DNA of 64,000 nt from Actinernus sp. WN-2022 (GCA_030867875.1 JAOWCC010001368.1:8355714-8419713); one strand, 5' to 3'. Shown: positions 21,032-32,399, numbered from the stretch's first letter. Numbers and translations are program-made. Notes: generated from the sequence alone by a model not told the origin.

Positions 21032-21659
21032 ATATTATATGATCATCAGGAGCCCATTACCATTGAAAATAACTTTATTCATAACAACCAGAAGCCTTTT
21101 CGGTCTTGGCTTGTCGCTTTTGATCGGAGAACATTTTTGAAATAGCTGTAATGTCAAGTCGCCGCCTTCAATCTTCTGTGGCCGTCAGCGAAATTAGATT
21201 CCTCCGATTAACTTCCTGTTATTATATAATTCTGCCAAGAACGCACGAGATATGTACAAGACAGTACCGGGGAAACCGCATGAACGCGAGTGCTATACGG
21301 AATTTATAGGCACTAATAATTGCACGAGCCTTTAGGCGAGAACTTTCAAAATATCACTCAGTGCCTATAAATTAATTTCTCGACCGCGCGCGCAATAATT
21401 AACAATTATTATTATATGGCTTTGCGATTTCCTGCATTCTGATTGGTCGACGCGCGGTCCGTCTTTTTGCGTATTCGGACCACGGTCCGTCTTTTTACGT
21501 ATTCGGCCCGGCATAGTACTTGATGTAGACTGCAAATAATGTCCTGCCGGCGCCAGTTTCAAATTTGTGTTGATACATCGAGAAAACGCCGGTTCGCAAT
21601 ATAAAGAAAAACAAATATTACGCATTTTTAATTCAACACCGAATACAAGAAACACAAGG

Positions 21660-22200
21660 CCGACAGAGGAGCTAAGTTGTTTAACTCCGGAGAATTTGGT
21701 GACAAAGGTCAAGAAGTCCTGCAAAGAACCATTTGGTGGTTTCTTTCTATGCATTTTGGCTTCCGAGCAAGAGACGAAAGTCGTAAACTTTGCTGGGGCG
21801 ATGTGGAATTACAGAAAGCACCCCGGCGATGGCGGAGAAGTGCTTGTTTGGTTAGCAGAAAGAGGGACAAAGACAAGAACTGGACAGGAACAAGGCCACC
21901 AGAGAGCCTTCCAGCCAAAGGTTTATGCGACCAACAACCAGCGGTGCCCTGTCAGCTTCTACAAAACCTTCAAAAGTCACCGGCCTGTAGAAATGAATGC
22001 ACCACAGGCGCCTTTTTTTCTGGCCATCAAGCACAACCGAGCGGCAACAGATGAAATCTGGTACATGAAAACTCCCCTAGGCAAAAATCCGATCGGAAAG
22101 TTCCTATCCACAGCGGCGAAGAATGCTGGTCTTCCAGCCAAAGCTTACAGTCTTATAAATCGGCCAGCGAAAAACATCAAAGGCAAATGTCGCTCGCCCT
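21660..22200 (+). pseudogene. Crypton tyrosine recombinase fragment (DUF3504-type)
   Basis: The coding remnant starts LFNSGEFGDKGQEVLQRTIW and contains FGFRARDESRKLCWGDVELQ, the box holding the first catalytic Arg of tyrosine recombinases of the Crypton/DUF3504 family. A frameshift near 21825 moves the reading frame, after which GTKTRTGQEQG to PLGKNPIGKFLSTAAKNAGL continues the catalytic domain. It diverges at about 22150, before the HxxR and Tyr boxes. The N-terminal part is deleted: the 5' flank joins straight to the LFNSGEF block. It is a dead, internally deleted copy, inverted relative to 22285-24326. Its enzyme would have cut and rejoined DNA through a covalent 3'-phosphotyrosine link. 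Confidence 0.75.
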
Positions 22201-22284
22201 GAGTAGAGTTCTCTAAGTCTAAAATCCGGCATCTGTCAGTGCCATGGAAAAGTCACTGTGCATGGAGATATTCCACTAGGATTT

Positions 22285-24326
22285 CTAGTCTTCCTCATCG
22301 CTCTCGATGACATAACGACGACGTTTTCTCTTATCGTCTTGGATAAAATTTACTGGCCCGTGGAATATCTGAAAATTACAGCCAACCACGCTTTGCACGA
22401 CATTGAAGAACGAAGACTGATCCGAGGTGACCGAATTGTTGGCTCCCACTCTGGTTTCGGATCTAGCAAATGATGACTGATTCAAAGCGGACATTTGCTG
22501 CACATCTAGGCTTCTGTTGATGTCTTGAACTCGGTGCTTTTGTGGCCACTCAGCTGTGCAACGAAATTCTCCGGGATCTCGGCATCTAGTAATCTCGAGA
22601 TTGAGGTTTTACGGACCGAGTGATTGCTGACTTTTGCTCCCGGGGGGGGGGGGGGGGGGTACTCTACCTAAAGTTGGGTAGGGGTGTGCCGCTGGGGCTC
22701 TGAAACCCTTACCCTGTTTAAGACAAAAAAAATCGAATTTCCATACCCTGTTCAAGACAAAGTGTTAAAATTTTCCCTCTAAAAGACAAATAACAAATTA
22801 TCTATACTTGGCATATCAAACAATTTATTGAGAAAAGTGTCGCTCCTGAGAGCTTCCTGTTATATTCCATATATGGTCAATATATTCCATATTTGGAAAG
22901 CAGGACGGATCGTCGAATACTAGAACACGTTCAGGAAATGTAGCGAGCCGGCAGGAGAGAGGCGGATACAACGTAGGCTACAGGAAGTGCGATTAAATAA
23001 AACGAATCGTTATTTGAAAAGGATGAGCGTATTGCCTCACTAGCATCTAGTCAGGCCCAAATATTACTCTGAACGACAACAATTGTTTGATATGATGTCA
23101 GTGTTTATTGTGATCTTGTATAATGAGTGTCATAACTAAATAAGTCTTCAGCAAGCACTAGACTAAATAACGGCACTAGATAAATAGCATACCCTGTTCA
23201 AGATCTGTCGATGTGAAAATGGATACCCGTCTAAGATCAGAAACTCGAAAAACCATACCCTGTCCAGCGGATCATCCCCGTATAGTCCATATATGGGAGT
23301 ACCCCCCCCCCCCCGGGCTTTTGCTCCAGCTCCCTGTTGAAGACCAGCATTCTTCGATTCTTCGCCGCTGTGGATAGGAACTTTCCGATCTGATTTTTGC
23401 CTAGGGGAGTTTTCATGTACCAGATTTCATCTGTTGCCGCTCGGTTGTGCTTGATGGCCAGAAAAAAAGGCGCCTGTGGTGCATTCATTTCTACAGGACG
23501 GTGACTTTTGAAGGTTTTGTAGAAGCTGACAGGGCACCGCTGGTTGTTGGTCGCATAAACCTTTGGCTGGAAGGCTCTCTGGTGGCCTTGTTCCTGTCCA
23601 GTTCTTGTCTTTGTCCCTCTTTCTGCTAACCAAACAAGCACTTCTCCGCCATCGGGTGCTTTCTGTAATTCCACATCGCCCCAGCAAAGTTTTACGACTT
23701 TCGTCTCTTGCTCGGAAGCGAAAATGCATAGAAAGAAACCACCAAATGGTTCTTTGCAGGACTTCTGGACCTTTGTCACCAAATTCTCCGGAGTTAAACA
23801 ACTTATCTTCTTCCTCGTCAGTGAGTGCGCGGGTGGCTTGTGGCTTGTTTCCTTTGCCGTTGTTTACGAGGGATTTGCGTTTGGCCGCGAGGACCTTCCT
23901 TGACTGTGCGAACTCCTTGTCTTTAAGCACGTTTCCTGGATATTTGTTCTCTTCCAAGTGCCTCTGGATGCTCCGCTGGAAGCTGCTGAGGGTGTTCGGC
24001 TCGTACTCGGTGTCGTCTCTTTTACGAACATTAATAAAGAACTTGTAAAGCAATTTGTCAAGTGCCGGTGAAGGTAGGCTCTCAATTTCTGTTTCACCTT
24101 TATCAATGCTCTGTAGGTACTTCTGTAGTATGTTAAGGTCGGACCTTGTTTTTTTGACAGTGTTATTGGCTTTCTGGTTAGTTAAAAAGGCCTCTATTTC
24201 TTCTTTGCTGCTTTGAAGCCGTTCCTTCCTCTACTTGTTGTTGTTGTTCACAAAAAGTTGCAGTTTCCTCGCTTACTTCGCCAGGATAATAAAATTCACT
24301 TTCAGAATGTTCGTCTTCACTCATTT
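22285..24326 (-). pseudogene. Crypton tyrosine recombinase, frameshifted and MITE-interrupted
   Basis: Minus strand, ATG at 24324-24326 (MSEDEHSESEFYYPGEV). A first frameshift lies near 24210. The core then reads NTVKKTRSDLNILQKYLQ, VRKRDDTEYEPNTLSSFQRS (core-binding domain) and RFRARDESRK (Arg box). A second frameshift lies near 23680. The catalytic part runs to about 23328, where a 677-bp MITE (22641-23317) is inserted. Beyond it the frame resumes with SNHSVRKTSISRLLDA and AQLSGHKST, the HxxR and GHK boxes. The expected SLxSY tyrosine segment is missing. A tail ends KRKRRRYVIESDEED at 22285. Family identity is by motif; the copy is certainly dead. Confidence 0.8.
22641..23317. mobile_element. 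G-tract MITE, copy B, 10-bp target duplication
   Basis: CTTTTGCTCC occurs immediately on both sides (22631-22640 and 23318-23327). Ends are CGGGG...GTACTC and GAGTACCCC...CCGGG. The family matches 15765-16167 inverted, but this copy carries about 270 bp more interior. It lies inside the Crypton coding region just before the HxxR box. Confidence 0.9.
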
Positions 24327-24655
24327 TAGAGCTCCTCTGTCGGCCTTGTGTTTCTTGTATTCGGTGTTGAATTAAAAATGCGTAATATTTGTTTTTCTTT
24401 ATATTGCGAACCGGCGTTTTCTCGATGTATCAACACAAATTTGAAACTGGCGCTGGCAGGACATTATTTGCAGTCTTACATCAAGTACTATGCCGGTCCG
24501 AATACGCAAAAAGACGGACCGTGGTCCGAATATACAAAAAGACGGACCGCGCGTCGACCAATCAGAATGCAGGAAATCGCAAAGCCATATAATAATTTGT
24601 CATTATTCACTGAAGTGTCGGTGAATAGTGGTGGATATTTACCGAGCCGCGTTTA

Positions 24656-24838
24656 GTATATACCACACATTAGTGAATAGCTAGCACCAAATAGATTATT
24701 TTATTTTCTGTCAAATGGACAAAAACTCGCGCGAGGTGATCGCTGCTTCGCTCGGAGGTGAATATGAAATCATATTCACTGTTTGAGTAGCCAATCAGAG
24801 CGCGCGAAAAGTCGGATATTCACTGGTGTGGTATATAC
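24656..24838. mobile_element. 183-bp MITE with TA duplication
   Basis: Inverted ends GTATATACCACAC[A/C] then TTAGTGAATA, with TA on each side (24654-24655 and 24839-24840). Non-coding. It lies just beyond the Crypton 5' flank. Confidence 0.8.
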
Positions 24839-25139
24839 TATTAAATAATGGTTATTATGAAAAGAAAATTTCGTTTCCGATTTTCCATACCCCCTATCCC
24901 AGACCTAGTTCAGATTTGCTATTAAACTATAAGTAAGTATGCCTGTTAAAGATCCGACAAAATCTAACACATTGACATGATATTAAAAAGATTGTTTTCA
25001 AAGTCAATTAAAACAGTCCTTGTAATGTTTACTCAAACTGACACATTGACAATTAAATAGAGCATGCAGACATGGAGTACGTCCTAGTCGTTTCAGTTAT
25101 TTTACTGGATTCAGTAGGAAAAGTCGTAGTCTGTTGTGG

Positions 25140-25520
25140 ATCGCGCGCGAGCGTGATCGGCGAAAACCATACCCTATCCCAGACCGAAATAGGTACCCTA
25201 TCCCAGACCGAAATAGGTACCCTATCCCAGAACAAAAGGACAAATTAAATTAGATACCCCAAGCTATCCCAGATCAAAAGGACAAATGAGATACCCTATC
25301 CCAGACCAAAAGGACAAATTAGATACCCTATCCCAGACCAAAAGGACAAATTAGATACCCTATCCCAGACCAAAAGGACAAATTAGATACCCTATCCCAG
25401 ACCAAAAGGACAAATTAGATACCCTATCCCAGACCGCGGAGCACGAAAACCATACCCTATAGCGCGACACATACCCGAATACCTTATATAGGGGAGTACC
25501 TTATATAGGAGATGGGGGGG
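25140..25520. repeat. 32-bp minisatellite inside a G-tract-type element
   Basis: Units of 32 bp built on GATACCCTATCCCAGACC and AAAAGGACAAATTA repeat from about 25170 to 25440 with degenerate early copies. The right end (ACCATACCCTATAGCGCG, then a G run at about 25513-25526) matches the terminus of the 15765/22641 MITE family, so the array probably expanded within such an element. Confidence 0.75.
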
Positions 25521-25701
25521 GGGGGGTCTTGCAGAAATAGGCTCGCCAAAATACGGGTGACTCGTAAAATTAATCAGCCGTATTCGATGCTTAGCCGACT
25601 AATAATTTCTATATATTTGCAAGCAATAGTTTCTCTCTCGTAATTGTTTGAATTGGCCTCTCGTTTATTGAAATGTACATGACGAAATCAGAGCAGTACT
25701 A

Positions 25702-26150
25702 AAGGCGATGTTACACGGGACGATTTTCAACGACGATTTTCCGTGCGAAAAGTCAACATAGTGTAACATGGCGCGCTGGATGATTTTGAACGCATCCTTC
25801 GTTGCGGCAACATGTTGCAAGTTTTTGAATTACTTTCAAAACCTGCAATATTGTATTGTTGCTCGAATTTTGTTGGAGTCGCTTCGTGTAACACCCTCGC
25901 TGTTGACTTTTTGCGCCACATACGTCGTCAGAAACCTGCCAGAAACCTATACTCCCACGGAGACGAGGAGAAAGACCTCACTTGTCCGCCATTTTATTAA
26001 CAAGGGCCGGTCGGAGTAGGAGCCTGGGTGCTAGCTAGATGTTTCGCTAAACTTACCTGTTGCGCTAAAAGTTGTCTCGTGTAACACATGCATTAAAACT
26101 TGTCGCGAAAAATCGTCATTAAAAATTGCCTCGTCTAACATCATCTTAAA
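25702..26150. mobile_element. Degenerate element with GGCGATGTTACACGGGACGA ends
   Basis: The left end GGCGATGTTACACGGGACGA and the right end (AATTGCCTCGTCTAACATCA) are imperfect inverted repeats, and internal GTGTAACA motifs repeat. ORFs through it have no features. Confidence 0.4.
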
Positions 26151-27560
26151 ATTACGTCAGTTTTGCGGACGGTTATGGCCAAGCTTTTATCTAGAAATGG
26201 TTGAATGTGATGTTTTATTTTAATATTGTATTATATTAGATTCACGTAAGCGACAATAAAGATAAAAGCAGTAAGTATATCATTTAAAATTGAATACCAT
26301 TGATCTTGTTTATGATAGGTAAATACAGTGCGATGTGAGTACGGATTTCTGATGGCCGTTTTCTATTCATTGATTTCTACTTTTGACTTATCAAGTAGCT
26401 AAACAAGGTTAAAATGATTATTGCTCATAAACCAAATTGGTGCATGACATGCCATGTCCGACGCTACCTTTATATAAGGAATGCGGAACATTGCGGAGCA
26501 TTGAACGTTGATTTCAAAGAACCGGCTCAGTTCAAGCAACATGTAACCCTGGTGACACAATTAATATTGTTATTTTTCTCAACACTCAGTGCTAAATGAT
26601 TTTTTCATTCACAGAACGCCAAGCAAGAACAATAAACCATATGCTAATATTTTATCTCTTGTTTTATGATGAGCCGTTTACTCAGATTTCTACGCTTCAA
26701 CGCTCGTGCAAAACTTCGTAAGCAAAGAGAGTCACAAGAAACGAGCTTATGAATCAATTTTCTTGTTTTCTCGCTTCTCTAAGATCAATACGAGATGAGT
26801 TTATAAGAAAAGTCAGCTGATATATTCAGCAGCAGAAAATTAGTGCTCCCAGTCTCTGTGGAAACTTCTGAAACATCTTTAATGGCGAAAACAGACCCGT
26901 TATGAAAGGTGGAAGAAGAGTACAAGCTGTCTTCTCCCCGAAGGAGGTGAGTCTGCGTACCTCAATCGACAAACATCATTAACGCTGAATCAACTTTCTT
27001 TCTCATTAATAAGGACGTAATCGGTGACTCTAAGCTTCAGCATAACTTCAGTTTGTTGACTTTAAAGTAATATCTTTTTTTTAATTGCTCTCGCCGGTCC
27101 TGAGCTGCTGGTAGTAAACAGACCACAAAGGGTTTTAACAATTTGGCAAAACTTCAGTGTTACTTTTTGAACAATTAATTTTCCAGTTTGAAAAATGATA
27201 CTATAAAATTTAAGTTTCTGCCGTTTCTAGACTGTTCTATACAGAGCAAAATGACTATATTGACAGGCTGTTTAATCATTCTATAATTATACCGTCATTT
27301 GTTTTTATAATCGTTCAGTATGCGTACAACCAAGACGCATTACAATTTGACATTCAACTACCTGAAATACAAAGAGCAGCCACATGCTCTTTCTGCAGTG
27401 TTAGTGCAAGTTGAAACTTATGTGTATTAAAAAAAAGCAATCACAATTGCTAGATTAAGTTATCATGAAACAGAATGTGGTGCAATTGGTTTTCAAATGC
27501 AATTGTTCAGCAATTACTGTGAAGATGAGTTTTGGGTAAAGCCGCTTTTTATAAACTTGG
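26150..27560. other. No recognisable feature
   Basis: AT-rich sequence with no ORF above about 60 codons on the plus strand, no clear inverted repeat and no tRNA. Confidence 0.5.
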
Positions 27561-27567
27561 TGCCAGT

Positions 27568-27740
27568 GCAGGCTGATTATAAAAATTAGTGCGTGAAACA
27601 TTTGTCGAATATTTTCGAGTCGAACACATAGCTTAATAACTTATCTATCTTTCCTATGCAGGCAGACTAGTGCGTGAAACATTTGTCGAATATTTTCGAG
27701 TCGAACACAAAGCTTATAACTTATCTCTCTTTCCTACATT
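27568..27740. repeat. 81-bp tandem duplication
   Basis: AGTGCGTGAAACATTTGTCG at 27588 recurs at 27669 with the following ~70 bp nearly identical, giving two copies in tandem. Confidence 0.85.
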
Positions 27741-27808
27741 ATGAAAAGAGAATATAGAGACAGAGTTAATTTGTTATTGTGTTAATTAATTGTGTTCATT
27801 TGTGGGTA

Positions 27809-27982
27809 GCTGGGTGGCGTTGCGTGGCGCGTAAAGCTGCTCACCTCTCACCACTGTGGCCCGAAATCGATTGCCGGCGCGGCGTCATGCGAGTTTAGTT
27901 TGTTGATTTGATACTCACCCATACTCCGAGGGTTTTTCTCCTGGTACTCCGGTTTTCCGCCCTCCATAAACATCAACATGTG
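27809..27982 (+). mobile_element. tRNA-derived SINE, degenerate copy
   Basis: The head GCTGGGTGGCG aligns with GCTCGGGTGGCG of the 40756 copy. CACCACTGTGGCCC and a damaged B box (AAATCGATTGCCGG) follow, then CTCCGAGGGTTTTTCTCC and the TTTTCCGCCCTCC tail. Confidence 0.8.
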
Positions 27983-28008
27983 AGTTGAGCGTTGAGTGCA
28001 GATAATAG

Positions 28009-28140
28009 TATATGAATATAGTAAGGAGTGTGTGTGGAATGGGTCTCGATACATTAGCATATCTTACTAGAGAATATATGAATGTAGTAAGGAGTGTGTG
28101 TGGAACGGAGTCTCGGAGCCTTAGCATATCTTGCTAGGGG
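28009..28140. repeat. Two-copy tandem repeat
   Basis: TAGTAAGGAGTGTGTGTGGA occurs near 28019 and again near 28086, each followed by GGAG/GGGTCTCG and TTAGCATATCTT. It lies just left of the 28188 element. Confidence 0.8.
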
Positions 28141-29041
28141 CCTAGGCCTAATCCCTCATTCATCCGAGGATAAATGAAACTATTTATTACTCGGGCTGCC
28201 TGTGGCAGGCCCGAGTCTAATTTTTTTGTTCGGTGCAACAAAATTTCTACGCATGCGTTAAATTATGCATTAATTGTTCGCGCTAATAGATTTCTCTCCA
28301 GTCCAGTTAAGTCGCCAGATTCTGCGGACGCTATTCTTTGAGGTACGTTTCGTAGGTTTTATGCTACATTTTATGCCACATTTCATTTTATTCTCGGTCA
28401 TAATACATACCAACGCAAACACCGTGATCCGGTAGGCCAACACTAAAATATTTTCGACCGTGTTTTGGCTGGTTTACCGATCTCGTATCGAGACCTGTGT
28501 ACGTTTCCGTTTCACAGGTATACTGAATAGCTGATATTTTAATATATCGAAGTATACTGAGCGATTTACTAGCAAATACATATACTGTGGTTGAGCAGTT
28601 ATGGGTTACTATCCTCTATCGAAGTCTGAAGACTTCAACTCTCGAGGTAAACTTAAACAAGAAACCTCTCACGGCCGACTGGAGGTTTTGGTTCGAGAAA
28701 TTAAAGGCTTCCAACAATTACCTTTATAGTTCTGTAATATAATGAGCAGACTGAAGTTTTGGGAATGAGGGTACAGCTTTTAATTAGAGATAACCAACGG
28801 ACATTTCAGTTAATAATCGGCTTTAATCCAACAAATACCAAGATGGACTCGTAATGGCTCATCATGTATAGCAAGAACAGCATAGAGGCACACAAATTGA
28901 CATAGCCGCTAGCTCCATCACAGGATGGACAGGATACAACTTATAATTATAATATGGTACAAATATAAACATACATTTGAGACAATCATCTATTAGTACT
29001 CGGAACCTGCAGTATAGCAGAACAGCAGACTAAATTGTAAA

Positions 29042-30112
29042 CGTGTGTTACATGAATAAGTAGTGTTTAAATTAAAAGGTCAACTTCTTTAATTTACATA
29101 CGAGAAAAACAAAAATATTAAATTACATATATACTAGGGGAGCAGAGAATGAAAGTCACCGCGCTACCGGCCACTCCTAAAGACTGCTAAATTCAGCTAA
29201 TAATTTCAAATGAAAGTGTATTTCATCTTCACTCTCATGTGACCCGAATGAAAGCCCAGATGGGCTCTTGTTTTATATTTTATCTAGTAGTTAGTACTTT
29301 GGCTTCGATCAAACTCTTCAACCTCGGTTCAACATTTGTTGAAGGTTGAAAGCATGTCTTAACATCAATACAAACGGTTTCAACATTAATTTAAAACATA
29401 CATCAATGCTGTCGGAAATGTTTTCTGCGGGCCATGTCAAACTGTTTCAACAAATCTTGTACCGATATTGAAGAGATGTTGAAACCGTTTGCTATTGGCC
29501 GAGACCATTTATGCTCTATAAAATCGTTGCCAGAAATACATAGCTGGCGAAGGGTTGACCACTCAACAATTAGACCCGCAGCCCGAATGGGCTACGAGTC
29601 AAATAGCCGGCATGAGGCGCAGCCGAATGGGCTATTTAACTCGTAGCCCATGAGGGCGAGAGGTCTAATTGTTTAGTATAAACTAACCGAGTCGGACAGT
29701 GGAAAATAATAGAAAGAAACGAATTGAAGTTGATTTTTTTTTTTATTTCGTGAAAATGCGTGCGGTTTTTCTCTACCATGGGCTATCACAAATAGGCCTA
29801 TAGTAGGGTAGCCAATCAGAATGCAGGATTTGTAATAGTCCACTAGTTGGTTTATACTAAACAAGAGCCCATCTGGGCTTTCACTCGGGCCACATTAGAT
29901 TGAAGATGAAATACACTTTCATTTGAAATCCTCTTAATCCTCTAATATTAACCAAAGAGAAGAATGATTAGCTGAATTTAGCAGTCTTTAGGAGTGGCCG
30001 GTAGCGCGGTGACTTTCATTATCTGCTCCCCTAGTATATATGTAATTTAATAGTTTTCTTTTTCTCGTATGTTGACCTTTTAATTTAAACACTACTTATT
30101 CGTTTAACACAC
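29042..30112. mobile_element. 1.07-kb foldback element, ~240-bp arms
   Basis: Left arm 29042-29280 and right arm 29860-30112 are near-perfect inverted copies (for example CGGCCACTCCTAAAGACTGC and AAGAGCCCATCTGGGCTTTC). The centre holds a second hairpin (29568-29670, AATTAGACCCGCAGCCCGAA). Non-coding, and nested in the 28188-31682 element. Confidence 0.85.
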
Positions 30113-30430
30113 TGCATTTGAGCAGGCATATATTCATTGTTTTGAACCCGAGAATTAACCGTACTACCGTACTTCATGGTCCCTTTCTTTAGTAGTGGGT
30201 TGTCGGTCAGGTGATTGTAAACTCTCGTCATTTAGCACAGAAAATGTATTCTGATGAATAGGGATCGGGTTGTCATGTAAGAAATATGGCTCATGAACAA
30301 ACTGATAAGCTTCAGTAGGTTGGGTAGTCTCAGAACATTGTCTTCTTTTTTGTATTCTTGATTATTATTTTTAAGTTTGAAAGTCGGATCTCATGTAGCT
30401 TTATTATATCCGCAAAAAGGCGCTTTCAAC

Positions 30431-30928
30431 TCGCCATTTTCAACTTCTAGGTCAATAATATATTCGAGATGACAGCATCTTGATTTCGGTGTTGTATATA
30501 TTATCTTGCTGTACTAATTTGTCTTCCAAATGACTGAGTTTGGTTTCTTGATTCGTGTTTTGATGTGACGCGAGTAAGAATTCATTACGCATATCAGTTA
30601 GGTCAGCCTCCATGTTACAAATCAAGGTCGTTTAAGCAGCGAGAGAGTTCTTATTGCGGGCTAACAAATATTTTATCCTCGTGAAGAATCTAAAGAATTC
30701 CGTCTCTTCCGGTTTGAATTTGACTCATGTGTATGTTGCTTTTGGAGTTTCAAGGATATGTTGATCCAAAACTACAGGCTCTTGGGGTTTTTCATTGACT
30801 TGTGAACTTGCAGGCTCTGTAATTTGTTTTGTTTTCTTAGTATAACATAAAGTGTTGAACATGTTCATGTTATCAAGCATGTCGCGCGTGACCTCTGTTT
30901 CTTCGTTCATTAAGTTCTCTACTTTCAT
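30431..30928 (-). pseudogene. Coiled-coil-like coding remnant of the 3.5-kb element
   Basis: Two minus-strand open stretches separated by stops near 30630-30720 translate to charged, heptad-like text: MKVENLMNEETEVTRDMLDN at the start and ADLTDMRNEFLLASHQ, ETKLSHLEDKLVQQD further on. This suggests a decayed accessory protein with a coiled coil. No catalytic motif is visible and no family is recognised. Confidence 0.35.
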
Positions 30929-31221
30929 CTGTAATCTGGGAAACTCTATCTTTGCCCATGCCTTGGCACATAACTATTCCTGTTGTTAAGTAGACGTGGA
31001 TGATTATAAGTAACATCCTTCGACAGCTTGTACCGTTTCCGCTAGGTCAATATCCTCGCTGGAACGAAATAACTTGATCTCAATACTCTCTGATCCAACT
31101 TACGGTAAATTTAAATCTCTGACAGTTTTTAAGAGACTCATAATATTGGTCTTGAAGTGCCTTCACCCAAAATAAGATGTTCTCCTCGGATGTTTTAAAT
31201 GCAGCACAGCGAGCCGATGGC

Positions 31222-31496
31222 TTATAGATTCCAATATGTATTTCTTCGAATTTTAGCTTTCCGGATCCTGGCCCCTACACTGGCTTCAGGTCGTCGTACG
31301 TGTCGTATAATAAAATCACTGGCCATCTGGGTAAAAAAACGCGGTCCTTCGGCTCCGACAATAGCGCCAGTTGAAATATCCTGAGCCTGTTGGAAGGCTT
31401 TCGCACGAGTGAAGTTAAATAAAACATTAAACTGGCTTACATTTGAGAGATGAGACTCCAAATTAGAGAGAAAGTTGCTTGCGGGTCCTCCGCCAT
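31222..31496 (-). pseudogene. Unknown coding remnant near the element's right end
   Basis: A minus-strand ATG (31494-31496) opens MAEDPQATFSLIWSLISQ, ending near a GTAAGC donor. About 54 bp later a CAACAG acceptor leads into further open sequence. An overlapping frame (31222-31461) reads QAQDISTGAIVGAEGPRF and SDFIIRHVRRPEASVG without stops. Which frame is real cannot be decided by eye. It may be the first exons of the element's own gene, transcribed inward from the right terminus. Confidence 0.3.
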
Positions 31497-31701
31497 CTTG
31501 CTTTACTGTATTAAATTATGTAAATAAATTAACCTGGCGATTGTTGCCTGATCAGCACAGTGCAATCTGATTGGTGTGAATTTGACCTTTAACGCATGCG
31601 CAGAAATTTTGCGACACCCAACAACAAAAAAAAAAACGACTTGCATTTTAAGACTCGGTGCTGCCACAGGCAGCCCGAGTAAATAGGACACTGATTTCAT
31701 T

Positions 31702-31858
31702 GTGGCGTCATTTTACTACAACTACCAGAATCCTTTTCAAATTCTCTTTCACATTCAGATTTATCAACTCTTTTGAGAATTCCATGACTGATGGTCCAAG
31801 AAGAGGAACAAAAGGATTCGCGCAAAGAGTTCTGGCAGTTGTAGTATATGACGTCATC
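31702..31858. mobile_element. CCAGAATCC/GACGTCAT MITE, complete copy
   Basis: Inverted ends TGGCGTCATTTTACTACAAC and GTTGTAGTATATGACGTCA, with ACCAGAA/TTCTGGC just inside. A truncated relative lies at 16384-16516. It starts about 20 bp outside the 3.5-kb element. Confidence 0.75.
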
Positions 31859-32063
31859 ATGCAAGCGTCCTATTCGACGTTTATGTCATCAGCGACCACG
31901 CATAAATAAATGCACCAGTCAATTCCAGCGGTGCCCATCCCTCCCTCGGGACATGATGAGAATTTGCACATTTTGAAATCCTGGGAGTGGGGCATTTATA
32001 ATTTTATGGTCTGAGTCTACATTTTAGCTTTAGCGGGAAAATTTTATTTCAAGGTGGCATAAT

Positions 32064-32255
32064 TTATGCATTTAGTTCGGCGCATGAGAATAGCGACGCT
32101 TGAATCAACTCCTCTCCAGTGTCGCATAATGTGACAACATGTGCCGATCCTAATTCATCTACCGCACCTAGTTGAAACATGTCGAACCCAATGGACCCTT
32201 TGCAGGATACAATCACGTAGTTTTGTACCGGAGGGCAAAAATTATCTGACTTCAT
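32064..32255 (-). CDS. Small ORF, unknown
   Basis: A 63-codon minus-strand ORF starting MKSDNFCPPVQNYVIVSCKG has balanced composition and five Cys, unlike neighbouring chance ORFs. No signal peptide, motif or family is recognised, and a 63-codon frame can arise by chance. It may belong to a decayed transposon. Confidence 0.2.
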   Translation of the reverse strand: MKSDNFCPPVQNYVIVSCKGSIGFDMFQLGAVDELGSAHVVTLCDTGEELIQASLFSCAELNA

Positions 32256-32399
32256 TTATTTAAAGGCACTTGTACGAAATCGGTAGTGTTATTAGCAAAA
32301 CCTGTTTGTAAATACTATTTTACACCTCCAATATAATCGAATGTCGATCCGGCTTTCTAAAACAGCAGTTTAAAGATTGTTTGCCATCTAGTAAAGCCT

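Larger units (their letters stand above)
21408..24597. repeat. Tail-to-tail inverted pair of Crypton copies
   Basis: Flank 21408-21676 is the reverse complement of 24326-24597 (for example GCGATTTCCTGCATTCTGAT). The homology resumes inside the recombinase coding parts. The left copy lacks what corresponds to about 23800-24325. The right copy contains an unrelated 677-bp MITE insertion. Confidence 0.8.
28188..31682. mobile_element. 3.5-kb element with hairpin-forming ends
   Basis: The left terminus (28190) reads CTCGGGCTGCCTGTGGCAGG then CCCGAG. The right terminus reads CTCGGTGCTGCCACAGGCAG then CCCGAG (about 31654-31679). Each terminus is itself a hairpin, and the two are inverted copies of one another over about 80 bp, including AAATTTCTACGCATGCG and TTGTT(C/G)GG blocks. 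It contains minus-strand coding remnants (30431-30930 and 31222-31496) and a nested foldback (29042-30112). I cannot assign a superfamily and see no transposase. Confidence 0.7.

Noticed and set aside
21365..21918. Minus-strand ORFs over the left Crypton copy
   Set aside because: They are antisense shadows of the recombinase remnant; the plus strand has the family motifs.
23447..24048. Plus-strand ORFs over the right Crypton copy
   Set aside because: Antisense shadows; the recombinase reads on the minus strand.
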